From Sipunculus nudus (Eukaryota > Annelida > Sipuncula > Golfingiida > Sipunculidae), in the NCBI GenBank assembly GCA_026874595.1, contig CM049309.1:41865079-41929078 (forward strand): 64,000 bases of DNA, given 5' to 3'. Below are positions 22,150 through 32,600 of this stretch, one piece after another; the first letter of the stretch is position 1; each line of letters opens with the position of its first letter. The notes beneath the pieces are model-generated. The model was given only the letters and a program-made list of their open reading frames with translations, ran no database searches and was not told the origin of the DNA. The position numbers and the translations under genes were made by a program.

Positions 22150-22500
22150 TAATAGGTATAGATATGTGACAACACGTTACACGAGGTGTATGATCACCTA
22201 TAAATGTCACACTAGGCATAAAATAACACAGGTGATGTAACACTATAGGCATAAAGTAACAGGGATAATGACACAGGTATAAGGTATTTAACACGGATAA
22301 TGTCACAGGTAAAAGGTAATAGGTAAAATCACACTAGGCATAAGATGTACAATGAATATCACACAACACAGGTAGTGTCACACTACAGATTAACACATGT
22401 ATGTTACACAATATATAAGATAACACGGGTAATGTCACAATGGGTCTAAGACATAGAGGTAATTTGCACCAGGTATATAATACAGGTAATGTAGTTACTT
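22150..22500 (+). repeat. Degenerate repeats at the lost exon 3 donor (copy 2)
   Basis: Loose 20-30-bp repeats carry TAATGTCACACTAGGCATAA and AACACAGGTA words. They resemble the exon 3 donor repeat of copy 1 (AATGTCACACCAGGTAT) and sit where exon 3 and its donor should be. Exon 3 itself is not found. Confidence 0.6.
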
Positions 22501-22575
22501 TTTAAAAATTAGACTTTGAAAACATTCAGACTTTAAGTTTGAAGGAATTTGATTTTTGCAAAGAATTTTTTTCAG

Positions 22576-22681
22576 GCCGGACTATCCGTGGTGGATGAAG
22601 GGTTTACCAGATTTGAAATGGTAGAAAACGAGGAGAAAGTGAGTAAAATCCTCGCTAAACAGAAACCATATTTGAAAATCG
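22576..22681 (+). pseudogene. Copy 2 exon 4 relic (open)
   Basis: The length is 106 bp and intact: AGLSVVDEGFTRFEMVENEE through KQKPYLKI. The borders TTCAG and GTGAG are kept. Its preserved frame amid broken neighbours suggests that decay is not very old. Confidence 0.88.
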
Positions 22682-22689
22682 GTGAGTTA

Positions 22690-22985
22690 GGCCAAACAAA
22701 AAATAAAAGGTATGGTTCTCAGGCACCGCCCGCGTCAATTCAAACCCCCGGCAAAAAAAAATATTATTTTTAATTATAATCTTTCAAGAAGATAAAATAA
22801 AACAATTTTTGTAATTTTTCCTTTGTTATGTAGTGCATTTACATGTTTAGAAAAAAATGTTATTATCATGCTTTTCCCTAATCATATGACATTTATATCG
22901 AAATATACAAAAAATGTTATAACAACCCTGCCCACCCTACCTGATTTCTGAAAAAAGTGCCTGAGAACCATACCTTTTTATGGCC
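22690..22985 (+). mobile_element. MITE copy B (296 bp) eight bases after the exon 4 donor
   Basis: It is flanked by TTA (22687-22689 and 22986-22988), with ends GGCCAAACAAAAAATAAAAGG / CCTTTTTATGGCC and inner inverted words GGTATGGTTCTCAGGCA / TGCCTGAGAACCATACC. It is in the opposite orientation to copy A at 19483-19773. Copies 1 and 3 lack it at the homologous intron position, so it inserted after the gene duplicated. Confidence 0.78.
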
Positions 22986-23199
22986 TTATAATCATCTGTG
23001 AAGTCAAATATATACAACATTATAGTGTATAAAAAATATCAGATTATGAGCCCGTCAGACCTGGTAGCACTTACAATTGATTAAAGTGTGGTTAAGATAC
23101 TAAGATACCATGAAGAAATGAAGTATAGAAAAATACGATAAACTATATACGTGGACAGTATCCTGATGTCGTGCAAATGCAGTTGATTTGATTTTATAG

Positions 23200-23319
23200 G
23201 AGAAGGGTTTGGGTATCACCCGTACACCTTCGAAATGTCAAGAAAATCCAAAGAATGGACCAGAAGCAATGCGACATCGGTCATGCAGTTCTTCATGGAG
23301 CAAGTTGCCAAACCCTTCG
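23200..23319 (+). pseudogene. Copy 2 exon 5 relic (compensating frameshifts)
   Basis: The length is 120 bp against 123. It starts EGFGYHPYTFEM and ends QFFMEQVAKPF in one frame. In between, the homologous reading KIQRMDQKQCDIG is in another frame, so one small deletion and one small insertion have occurred. Confidence 0.83.
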
Positions 23320-24120
23320 GTAATTTATTTGTTTATAATACAGATTTATACAAAGGAACATGTTTAGGCATATCGTTTCCTTCCATCAGCCCTGTATAAA
23401 AATGAAAACTGTAATTACACAGTTTTTTAAATGATGTTTGTCGGAACGTAAAGGTAAGTAATATATTGTTGTATAAGAAATAAACAGTATCAGATAATTG
23501 TACTAAAGAAATTCAATATATATCAGGTGTCCGCTATAGTAATCCTCTGGACGCCAAGTGCCCTAAGCGTTTCATTAAAGGTGTCCAATCACCTAACTTT
23601 TGCAAAAGAATTGACGTGATTTCTGGCCTCCACTGTGTATATCTTAATGATCTAAGGGTAATTGAGATGTGAAAAGTTCTCATAAGGCCTCCGTGAAGGA
23701 TGAGTGAACTCGTTTATCAACAACATGTTTGTAAACACAATGTTGACAAAGGAGAAAAACATGTAATCTAAGGTGGTAGTTTGCGGAGGTAGGAAGGTGA
23801 CGTGCAGCAAAATGTCCTTTGCAAAGCTCTGGCTTATCTGACTTGCTGCCAGATGTCCTTGTTGAATTTGTTTTGATTATTTTGGCGGGCCCCAACATAT
23901 TATAAACACAGTGGTATAAACAAAACAAGCAGCCTTGGTGTAGTGATATCCACGTTTTATGGCCTATTTGTATTAAAGCTCTAAGGGATTGGCTTTAGTT
24001 TATAACGGTCAGATGGGTGATTGGGCCCCTTTAATGTATACAGGAAAGGGGTTGCCTGTCTTATAGTTTTTTATGTTGGATTTTGCCTTATAAGGACATA
24101 CGAAATGAACTTCCTCTTTT
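23320..24120. other. Intron 5 of pseudogene copy 2, nothing recognised
   Basis: No repeats, RNA or coding regions are supported here. A minus-strand open frame at 23680-23928 has no recognisable family. Confidence 0.4.
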
Positions 24121-24455
24121 TCGCGGCATTGGCGACATTCTCTTAGAATGATAATAGTCAAAATTTATATCCGATACTTTTGAATGAGATATTTGCGAAA
24201 TTCTGTAAAAAATGATAATAGTTATAGTGTGTATCTGATACTCTTGAAAGAGATATTTGCGACATTCTGTTAAAAATGATAATAGTTATAGTGTGTATCT
24301 GATACTCTTGAAAGAGATATTTGCGACATTCTGATAAACATAATAATATTCATAGTGTGTATCTGATACTCTTGAAAGAGATATTTGCGACATTCGGTTA
24401 AAAATAATAATATTCAGTGTGTATCTGATACTCTTGAAAGAGATATTTACAAATT
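24120..24455 (+). repeat. 62-64-bp minisatellite, left part (intron 5, copy 2)
   Basis: About five units of the form GAAAGAGATATTTGCGACATTCTGTTAAAAATGATAATAGTTATAGTGTGTATCTGATACTCTT occur here. The array continues at 27205-27470 after an inserted HINE-like element, and it ends at the exon 6 relic. Confidence 0.85.
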
Positions 24456-25044
24456 CTCTCTGCCCAGAGTCCATTTGTGCGTCTGTTTCCATACATAAAC
24501 CCACATATCTCGGGAACCCTCTGACCGATCAGGATTAATGTACAAATGTAGCCCTTGGATAGCTTTATAACATACACAAACAAGTGACCCATGGGTCATG
24601 ACGCTCAGCTGAATGGGAAGATATTCGCAAAAGGAAATTTTATCATCTGAATGGTAGTATATACCCATTCAACTGAAGCATCAAACATTAACCAACAGGC
24701 CAAGATTGTGTCTGTATTTATATATCTCAAAAATAGAGAAAATATGCGTAAAAAATACAGGTGGCTCCACAAATCTGCAGAAACTAATTAAAACACTTAA
24801 TGGTCAATATGCATGCAAAGAATCATGGTGATTTCTGTATTAGTTGTTCAGATACTTCAGCTTTTGTATCAAATTTTCCATTATTCTGAGGGATACTTCG
24901 GAGTCCTATAGCTTGAAGGATACGGGTAACAGAGACCTAATTTCAGGTTTTATGGAGGCTTTTCATGGGTCTCCCTGTGTGTCAAGAAAGAAGATTCTAG
25001 GTCAAGTTGTTATGATTTGGGCCCTGTTAACAGATGTTCATATC

Positions 25045-26450
25045 TTTAAAGGACTCAAAAATAGAGAAAAAAAATTCGTAAAAAAAGCTGAACAAATACA
25101 GGTGGTGCCACCAGTCTGCAGAAACTGATGGAACACTCCATGATCAATATCCCTGCAAAGAATCATGGTGATCTCTGCATTAGTTTTTCAGATACTTCAG
25201 TTTTGTATCAAATTTTCCATTATTCTGAGCTGTACTTTGGAGTGCCATAGCTCAAAAGATATGGGTAACAGAGACCTAATTTCAGGTTTCCATGGAGCCT
25301 TTCCATAGGTCTCTCACTGTGATAAGAATAAAGATTCTAGGTCCAGTTTTTAGGATTTGTGCCCTATTAACAGATGTTCACATTTTTAAAGGTCTCATAA
25401 ATAGAGAAAACTATTCGTAAGTAAACGAAATATACACATGGCGCCACGAGTCTGCAGAAACTGATGAATCACCTCTTGATCAATATGTATGCCGAAAATC
25501 ATGACCATCAGTGTTGTAGTTATTGAGATGTTGCAGTTTGTTTTTTATCAAATTTTTCATTATTCTGGGGGGGTGGGGGTGGGGGTGGGGGGAGGGGGTT
25601 ATTGGGAGCCCCACAGCTCAAAGGATATGGGAAACAGAGACCTTATTTCAGGTTTCCATGGAGATTTATCATAGGTCTCTCAATGTGTAAAGAATGAAGA
25701 TTCTAGGTCCAGTCTTAACGATTTGTGCCCTGTTAACTGATGTTCACATTTTTAAAGGACTCAAAAATAGAGAAAAAAATTCGTAAAAAAAGCTGAACAA
25801 ATACAGGTGGTGCCACCAGTCTGCAGAAACTGATGGAACACTCCATGATCAATATCCCTGCAAAGAATCATGGTGATCTCTGCATTAGTTTTTCAGATAC
25901 TTCAGTTTTGTATCAAATTTTCCATTATTCTGAGCTGTACTTTGGAGTGCCATAGCTCAAAAGATATGGGTAACAGAGACCTAATTTCAGGTTTCCATGG
26001 AGCCTTTCCATAGGTCTCTCACTGTGATAAGAATAAAGATTCTAGGTCCAGTTTTTAGGATTTGTGCCCTATTAACAGATGTTCACATTTTTAAAGGTCT
26101 CATAAATAGAGAAAACTATTCGTAAGTAAACGAAATATACACATGGCGCCACGAGTCTGCAGAAACTGATGAATCACCTCTTGATCAATATGTATGCCGA
26201 AAATCATGACCATCAGTGTTGTAGTTATTGAGATGTTGCAGTTTGTTTTTTATCAAATTTTTCATTATTCTGGGGGGTGGGGGGTGGGGGGAGGGGGTTA
26301 TTGGGAGCCCCACAGCTCAAAGGATATGGGAAACAGAGACCTTATTTCAGGTTTCCATGGAGATTTATCATAGGTCTCTCAATGTGTAAAGAATGAAGAT
26401 TCTAGGTCCAGTCTTAACGATTTGTGCCCTGTTAACTGATGTTCACATTT
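25045..26450. repeat. About 705-bp tandem duplication inside HINE-like copy B
   Basis: AACAAATACAGGTGGTGCCA occurs at 25091 and 25796, and the following about 700 bases are nearly identical, including the G-rich tract. The main length difference is in that G-rich tract. Confidence 0.85.
25567..25598 (+). repeat. G-quadruplex-prone tract
   Basis: There are five runs of 5-7 G separated by single T or A. A second copy is at 26271-26297 in the duplicated unit. The runs satisfy the G-quadruplex pattern; formation is not tested. Confidence 0.65.
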
Positions 26451-27204
26451 TTAAAGGTCTCAAAAATAGAGAAAACAATTCGTAAAGAATTGAAAAATAC
26501 AGGTGGCGCCACCAGTCTGCAGAAACTGATGAAACATTCCATGATCAATATGTATGCCAAAAATCATGACCATCAGTGATGTAGTTAATGAGATATTGAA
26601 GTTTTTGTATGAAATTTTTGTCGTTTTTCGGGGGTATTTGGGGCCCCATAGCTCAAAAGACATGGAAAACAGAGACCTAATTTCAGGTTTCCATGGAGAC
26701 TTTTCATAGGTCTCTCACTGTGTCAAAAATGAAGATTCTAGGTTCAGTCTACACGATTTGTGCCCTGTTAACAGATGTTCACATTTTTAAAGGTCTCAAA
26801 ATAGAGAAAACTATTCAGAACAAAATACAGATGGCGCCACCAGTCTGCAGGAACTGATGGAACATCTCATGATCAATATGTGTGCCAAAAATCATGACCA
26901 TCAGGGATGCAGTTAATGAGATATTGAAGTTTTTGTATGAAATTTTTTACTATTCTGAGGGGGGGGGGGGTACTTTGGGGCCCCATAGCTCGAAGAATAT
27001 GGGTAACAGAGACCTAATTTCTGGTTTCCAAGGAGATTTTTTATGGACCTCTCAGAATCTCAAGTTACAAGATTCTAGGTCCAGTGGTTACGATTTGTGC
27101 CTGGTTAACGGACAGACAGACGGACAGACGGACGGACGGACAGACAGACGGACGGACGACGGACAAAGAGTGATCGCATAGCTTTACAGTCAGTTGAGCT
27201 AAAA

Positions 27205-27490
27205 ATGATAATAGTTATAGTGTGTATCTCATACTTTTGAAAGAGATATTTGCGACATTCTGTTAAAAATGATAATAGTTATAGTTTGTATCTGTTACTC
27301 TTGAAAGAGATATTTGCGACATTTTTGTTAAAAATTATAATGGCCATGCATAGTTTTTATCTGTTGCTTTTGAAAGAGATATTTGCGACATTCTGTTAAA
27401 AATAATAATAGTCATAGTGTGTATCTGATACCTTTTAAAGAGATTTTTGCGACATTCTATTACAATGATATCTACCATCATGGACAACAG
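27205..27490 (+). repeat. 62-64-bp minisatellite, right part, ending at exon 6 relic
   Basis: About four further units end GCGACATTCTATTACAATGA and run directly into the acceptor GGACAACAG of the exon 6 relic, as in copies 1 and 3. Confidence 0.85.
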
Positions 27491-27690
27491 ACATCGATTT
27501 CTTCATCGGGCTCCCCCTGGAGGAGAACCACCGAAACGTTCAGATTGTGCTTAAGAATCATGTGGAAACGTTTTCCCTGCCTTACTTAAGTTTCGAACTT
27601 CTGAATATGTATTAGGATATCATAACCTCTTGGAGTGAATTGTTGAAGAAATTATTCACAGCTCCGACAGCCAAGCCCGTGAAACTGGCG
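27491..27690 (+). pseudogene. Copy 2 exon 6 relic (TAG inside)
   Basis: The length is 200 bp, the same as in the intact copies. It reads [20 protein letters not shown] and continues to LNMY-stop (27613-27615), then ITSWSELLKK to KPVKLA. The donor is GTTAGA instead of GTAAGT. Confidence 0.88.
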
Positions 27691-27705
27691 GTTAGAGACA
27701 AATAG

Positions 27706-27710
<5 letters not shown>

Positions 27711-27747
<37 letters not shown>
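27711..27747 (+). repeat. (CT)n microsatellite
   Basis: About 18 CT dinucleotides occur just after the exon 6 relic, in the place of the CT-rich tracts of intron 6 in copies 1 and 3. Confidence 0.9.
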
Positions 27748-27749
<2 letters not shown>

Positions 27750-28300
27750 CTGTCCTTAAGTATCGCATTCCCAAAACAGGGAGCGGTTCCACACGAGCTG
27801 ATATAGTTTCGTATCAATCGCAAACCTTGAATTCTAAAGTCCAAACTCTGCTAATGTCCATCCAACAGAGATTAACCGGAAGACACGAAGGCCTTCATAA
27901 GTATCCAATGTACAGATCTATCAAACAGAACACATTTTAATCGCCATAAGAGATAAGGTTAACATCCCCCCCCCCCCCCCCTTCGTGATGCCGTCCAAAG
28001 CCGGACGCATATCGTGTCATAAAGTAACATATAAATTGGAAAATAGCGTCAGTCAGTATAGGGAAATCTCATACTGGACCCATCCTTTTGAATTGTTGGG
28101 CTGAACTTCTCCGAGATAGGCCTGTTGCCAACAAATGTCGTTCCCTTGTTCATACTTCTAGCTTATTCTTTCGGTTCATTATTTTGCACTTGAAAACCAG
28201 TTTAGTTCCATTGGAGATATGACAGAACATAATGAAGGCTGGCTAAACTATTTTAATATTTATAGATAAGACGACAACATACTCATGAGAGGTGACACAA
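27748..28300. other. Region after pseudogene copy 2, no exon 7 or 8 found
   Basis: I looked for NNPA, NGG and GHGG coding blocks and found none. A C-run at 27967-27980 is the only clear feature. Confidence 0.5.
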
Positions 28301-29310
28301 TCACAGCAAGTAATTAACCGACGCCTCTTTTGATGCACGACAGAGTTGTAGGTCTGTCCCACTTATGCGAGTACATCCTTTTTGACGCCAATGAGGGTAG
28401 CCTGACTTCTACTGACGTAGGTGCTGTCATAGGTTGTCGTCGTTGGTTGCCGATAGACGAGTCGGGTTGTCGTATGTTTTTGCTTGCTGACGTAGGCCCT
28501 CCCTTGTCTAGCTCCTGAAACAGCTCACGAGAGAACCAAGTAAAGTTTCTTAAGGCAGTCTCGTCTTCTTGTTGTAGCCCAACGATTTGGTTTCATACTG
28601 GCCACATCCAGGTCTCTTCAGGTACAAAGGCTTCAGCCACACAGACCTCTTCTTGGCCTTCTTCTCTATCGTCTTCCTATCTAGCTGAACTATCAGCATG
28701 ATGGCCGCCGCCTGCTGCAATACAATTCTTCTCAGTTGTCTTCATTTGTCACCGGCAGGGTCGAACCTCCTAGTAACTTGTAGCTGATGGACGTAAAGCA
28801 TTAATTCAAGTGTTATAGGTTATCGCCAGCGTTTTCGTAAATTTTCGCAGATGTGATCGTAGGTTGACGTAACAGATTGTCCTTTGTCGCGACGATTGTA
28901 TCGCCGGTTGTCGGCGCTTACAATGGCTTGACGTCAGATGGGTGTTAGGTTGTTATATAGCTTGATGTAGACACTGTCGTAGCGAGGATCCTTTCGTTGT
29001 TTTTTTCGTCGACCTGCCACGATGATGACGATCGCAAGCAGTCTACAAAATAGCCTAAGTGCGACAGGCTCATACAAATCGTTTCGGAAAATCATTCTGG
29101 TATTAGCCCGACAGAACTCACCGTTAGTGAAAATCAGGCTGTATTCGCCCTTTTCAGTACGCTTCTACACTGCTGCTTTTGAAACGCCTAGATGCATTTC
29201 GAGCATTTCTTTTAGGGATTTCGTAGAATCAGATAAATCTAAGTGCTATGTGCGCTTGGTGTTTTTAGTCCTGTCCCAGATTAATTTTTGTGGCATTAAT
29301 GTTGACATGA
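28300..29310 (-). mobile_element. Harbinger-type element remnant upstream of copy 3
   Basis: A broken transposase N-terminal fragment (28490-28712, minus strand) is flanked on both sides by dense GTTGTCG, GACGTAGG and TCGTAGG words at 28340-28470 and 28840-29010. These resemble the subterminal clusters of the element at 11971-17433, with a different word. I could not find matching ends or a target duplication, so the limits are approximate. Confidence 0.5.
28490..28712 (-). pseudogene. Harbinger transposase N-terminal fragment
   Basis: The minus strand reads KKRSVWLKPLYLKRPGCGQY. After a one-base shift it reads LQQEDETALRNFTWFSRELF and then QELDKGGPT. This fits the 'W++P...R...G.Y..L..EL...D...+RNF.+.....F.ELL..VGP' start of HARBI1-type transposases. 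It differs in sequence from the remnant at 12508, so it is another family. Confidence 0.68.
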
Positions 29311-29311
29311 G

Positions 29312-29319
29312 TATATAAG
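29312..29319 (+). promoter_or_regulatory. Candidate TATA box for copy 3
   Basis: TATATAAG lies 187 bases before the start codon of copy 3, which would place initiation near 29340-29350 and give a leader of about 160 bases. It sits at the edge of Harbinger-derived sequence. No other promoter evidence is visible. Confidence 0.3.
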
Positions 29320-29505
29320 GGGTTCAAGTTGGTTTAATCATTCCTATCAGCTGATCCCTCACAACAGTACTGTGTTGGATGTGCTTTACATCTATCACTA
29401 TTTAGCCGCCCGTCGACGCGGTGACCCGATAAGTAAAGTATACACGGGGACAGTCTGGTATGAGGTCAAGCTCATAGTCATAGAAGGATCCATCCTCCCG
29501 CTAAA

Positions 29506-29648
29506 ATGGGCTTTATGAAGACAGCTTTCGTGGGAGTGGTAATTGCTTGTGCAATCAATGTATTACCGACTTTCTTCAAACAGAAACTGCCGCCCGTGGG
29601 GTCGGGATCCACCGCCCCTGGATGGGAGAGAGTGGGGGACGTGTTCAG
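29506..29648 (+). CDS. Copy 3 exon 1 (signal anchor)
   Basis: The coding length is 143 bp: 47 codons plus AG. It encodes the hydrophobic N-terminus and the linker [19 protein letters not shown]. The donor is TTCAG/GTATATG. Confidence 0.9.
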
Positions 29649-32600
29649 GTATATGTACAATATTTGATTAGTCAAAACGCACGCCTAATCTGATCAGCTG
29701 CAGTGTGTATTGTGCCTATACACCCTACAGGGTGAGCTATTTCTTACAAACTATGTACAATTGGATTTATGAACGGACATTATATGTATTTTTCAGGTCA
29801 TATGAGCTTGTGTACAGACACAGGTATGTGTGCGTGTGTATATGTGCACATGTTCACTAGCATAACGACACAAGGTGTATACTGAATAAACAATGATTGA
29901 GCTATCGGTCAATATTTACGCGACACATACAATGGTCTACAATGTCGGACTTTACTTCATGTAACCCGAATGACGCATGTAGTTAGGCCGTTCAGTTTCC
30001 CATTTATTTCGGACTGATTGACCCTGTTTTGTCTGTGTATTGCTTGTTGCCTCCACTTGGGGGGTATGCGTTTATCACCGTTCGTTTGTGTGTGTATGTG
30101 TGTGTCAGGGTGTGTGTGTTAAGGTGTATGCGTCTGTGTTTGTGTTCACAACATAACTAACGTAATCATGAACGGAATCTCGTGCAAACTTCAGGAAATT
30201 TCGGGAATTGGCCAGGGAAGAATCAATAAGATTTTGGGGTATTTTTGCAAGAATTTTCCTGGGAATAAATGAATGCAAACACATGGCGTAGGCTTGCATT
30301 TCTTGGAATGTAGATTTCTTGTTTTGCATGTGCAATGGTTACCATCTTGACATAAGATTACTGGCATTTTTTTTTGTTGGTGCTTGGCGGTAAGAGAAAA
30401 CAAAACATATTCGAAAAATATCAGGTGTTTTAGAAAGATAATAGAGTTGTTGTTACAGTTTATTTAATGTCACTGCTTATTTTGCCTTACAATGCGTGTT
30501 TGGTATATAAATATTTTATTAATGCAACAGATCTCTGTGCGTTATTAATATATATTAGTACCAACCACGTCGAGTTCTTTTGTTCTTACTATCGTTCTTT
30601 AATTGACTTTATTCAAAAAGCTATATATGAATGGATTTTGATAAAATGTGTGTATTAACCTTTGGGACGGGTTGGAGCTGTCAATTCACTGAATCCAAGG
30701 AACAATCGTTAATTTTTTAGTTAATATACATCACCATAAACCTTTAAAAGAAGTTATCATCATGTGGCCATTTTTATACAAGGAGAGGGGGAGCGTCGTT
30801 TTCTTTGTAATAGGGTACCGCCTTTATACTGGCAGGCAGAACTGACCCTTGACTAAACCATCGAGTTGGTGAACTGTACACATATTTCACTCAGTTGGAT
30901 TCGTATATATAATGCGCACACGTATAGCATACGCCAGAGTTTCTTTATGACCCTGAGAAAATATTGCGATTCTGCTTGGCGGAGGTACATGTATTTATGC
31001 GGTCTCTGAATACTTACGTATACTTACCGTAGAAGTAATTTAGTTTGTGAACTGCGAGGCGCATTCCTCTGGGATTACACTGGTTTATAACTTTTGTAGC
31101 AAAATGTTAATGGCCGAAGGTTAAGATATTTTTTTTTAAACTTAGGTTGTAATCGTGCAATCTGGGGTCGCTTAAATGCATTATAAGCAAAACATACATT
31201 GTAACTGTTCTTTACATGCACTTGGTCTACTATGAGTTTTCTCCCCAGATTTTTTTGGTTAGGTCCGCCCCCTGGTCACGAGATATATAACATTTAACAC
31301 ATTGCTATGATATTACCATGAAGCATAGCGACACGGGACTATTACTGACGTCATAGTGTGGAATTTCCCCTTCCGTTAACGTATATGCATTTTCAATCGC
31401 TACCGTGAGCGATCGAAACATGCTTCAGACGCATATGTATATACAGTTATACACGCATATATGCATATGCATATATATATGGAATCACTCCAAGGAAATT
31501 TAATGTGTGCGATTCCTAAAGCATGCGCATATGCGGAACCGATAGGTACTGCATATGCATAAACTGAATGTTACCCTAACACATTGCCCTGATATTTCCA
31601 GGAAACACATCGACACGGGACTGGAGCCAGGGGCGGCCTTCTCAGTCTTTTATAAGGGGAAGCTGGTAGTTGAGTACACCGGAGGGTACGCGGACCCGGA
31701 GGGCGGCCGACCATGGGACGACAAGATCTTATCCGCAGCCTTCAGCAGTACAAAAGGCGTCACAGCCATCATTATGGCCATGCTGGTGGACAGGTACACG
31801 ACAATACACACGGATGTACACCCCTTTGCTTCGCAGTGTTCTCTTTGCGAGATTCTGCGAAGTTTTATCCACTGAACTTCACTAAATGTAATTCATCAGA
31901 AATAGTGGTAGGCCTATAGGATTACCTCAGCGTTTAAGATGTTACAAAAAAAGATAATTTTTAGCTCAGCTGACTGTAAGTCATCTGAGCTATAGCGATC
32001 ACTCTTTGTCCGTCGTCCGTCCGGCCGTCCGTCCGTCCGTCCGTTAACAGGGCACAAATCGTAACCGCTGGACCTGGAATCTTCTTACTTTACATCCAGA
32101 GAGGTCCATGAAAAATCTCCTTGGAAACCAGAAATTAGGTCTCTGTTACCCATATCCTTCGAGCTATGGGGCTCCGAAGTACCCCCCCCCCAGAATAATG
32201 CAAAATTTGATACAAAAGCTCAAGTATCTGAATAACCACTGCATTGATCACCATGATTCTTTGCATGAATATTGATCATGAGATGTTCCATCAGTTCCTG
32301 CAGACTGGTGGCGCCACCTGTATTTTTCGATTTTTTACGAATTTTTTTTCTCTATTTTTGAGACCTTTAAAAATGTGGACATCTGTTTACAGGGCACAAA
32401 TCGTAAAGACTGGATCTAGAATCTTCATTCTTGATATTCTGAGAGACCTATGAAAAGTCTCCATGGAAACCAGAAATTAGGTCTCTGTTACCCATATCCT
32501 TCGAGCTATGGGGCCCCAAATTAACCCCCCCCCCCGAATAGTCAAAAATTTCATACAAAAACTTCAATATCTCATTAACTACATCACTGATGGTCATCAC

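Larger units (their letters stand above)
24579..27204 (-). mobile_element. HINE/pearl-like element, copy B (reverse orientation)
   Basis: Reading in reverse, it opens with TTTTTAGCTCA at 27204, followed by a CCGTCCGTC-type microsatellite (27110-27170). Long tandem units of 300-350 bases follow (CAGGTGGCGCCACCAGTCTGCAG, ACAGAGACCTAATTTCAGG and TGTGCCCTGTTAACAGATG words). It ends with a palindrome TGACCCATGGGTCA (24585-24598) and CTTGTT. It split the 62-bp minisatellite of intron 5. Copy A is at 31958-34421 in the opposite orientation. Confidence 0.78.
8956..27690 (+). pseudogene. Beta-lactamase-fold hydrolase copy 2, decayed pseudogene
   Basis: Relics of five exons are in order: exon 1 (8956-9012), exon 2 (21654-21845), exon 4 (22576-22681), exon 5 (23200-23319) and exon 6 (27491-27690). 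Exon 1 reads MGFIKTALVGMVIACACV and then stops at TAA. Exon 2 has a TAG at 21676-21678, replacing a Glu codon. Exon 5 is 3 bases short, with a shifted frame between its two ends. Exon 6 has a TAG at 27613-27615 and a poor donor (GTTAGA). Exons 3, 7 and 8 are not detectable. Introns have filled with a Harbinger element, a pearl-like element, MITEs, a HINE-like element and splice-junction-derived satellites. Exon lengths 192, 106 and 200 equal those of the intact copies, so homology is certain. Whether exon 1 and exons 2-6 belonged to one copy is inferred from order. Confidence 0.85.
29649..31601 (+). other. Intron 1 of copy 3
   Basis: The intron is 1953 bases. It includes a GT-rich microsatellite near 30085-30150 and the ghost acceptor region at 31285-31345. 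The last 350 bases align with the first 417 bases of the window (intron 1 of copy 1). I see nothing else recognisable. Confidence 0.7.

Noticed and set aside
23680-23928. Minus-strand 82-codon open frame
   Set aside because: There is no family similarity I recognise, it lies within a pseudogene intron, and it has no supporting signals.
26882-27181. 99-codon open frame ending in a DGQTDGRTDRRTD-type repeat
   Set aside because: It covers the tandem units and microsatellite of a non-coding HINE-like element. The repeat is the GGACAGAC simple sequence.
29022-29318. 98-codon open frame upstream of copy 3
   Set aside because: It has no recognisable family and overlaps Harbinger-type remnant sequence, with no splice or promoter support.
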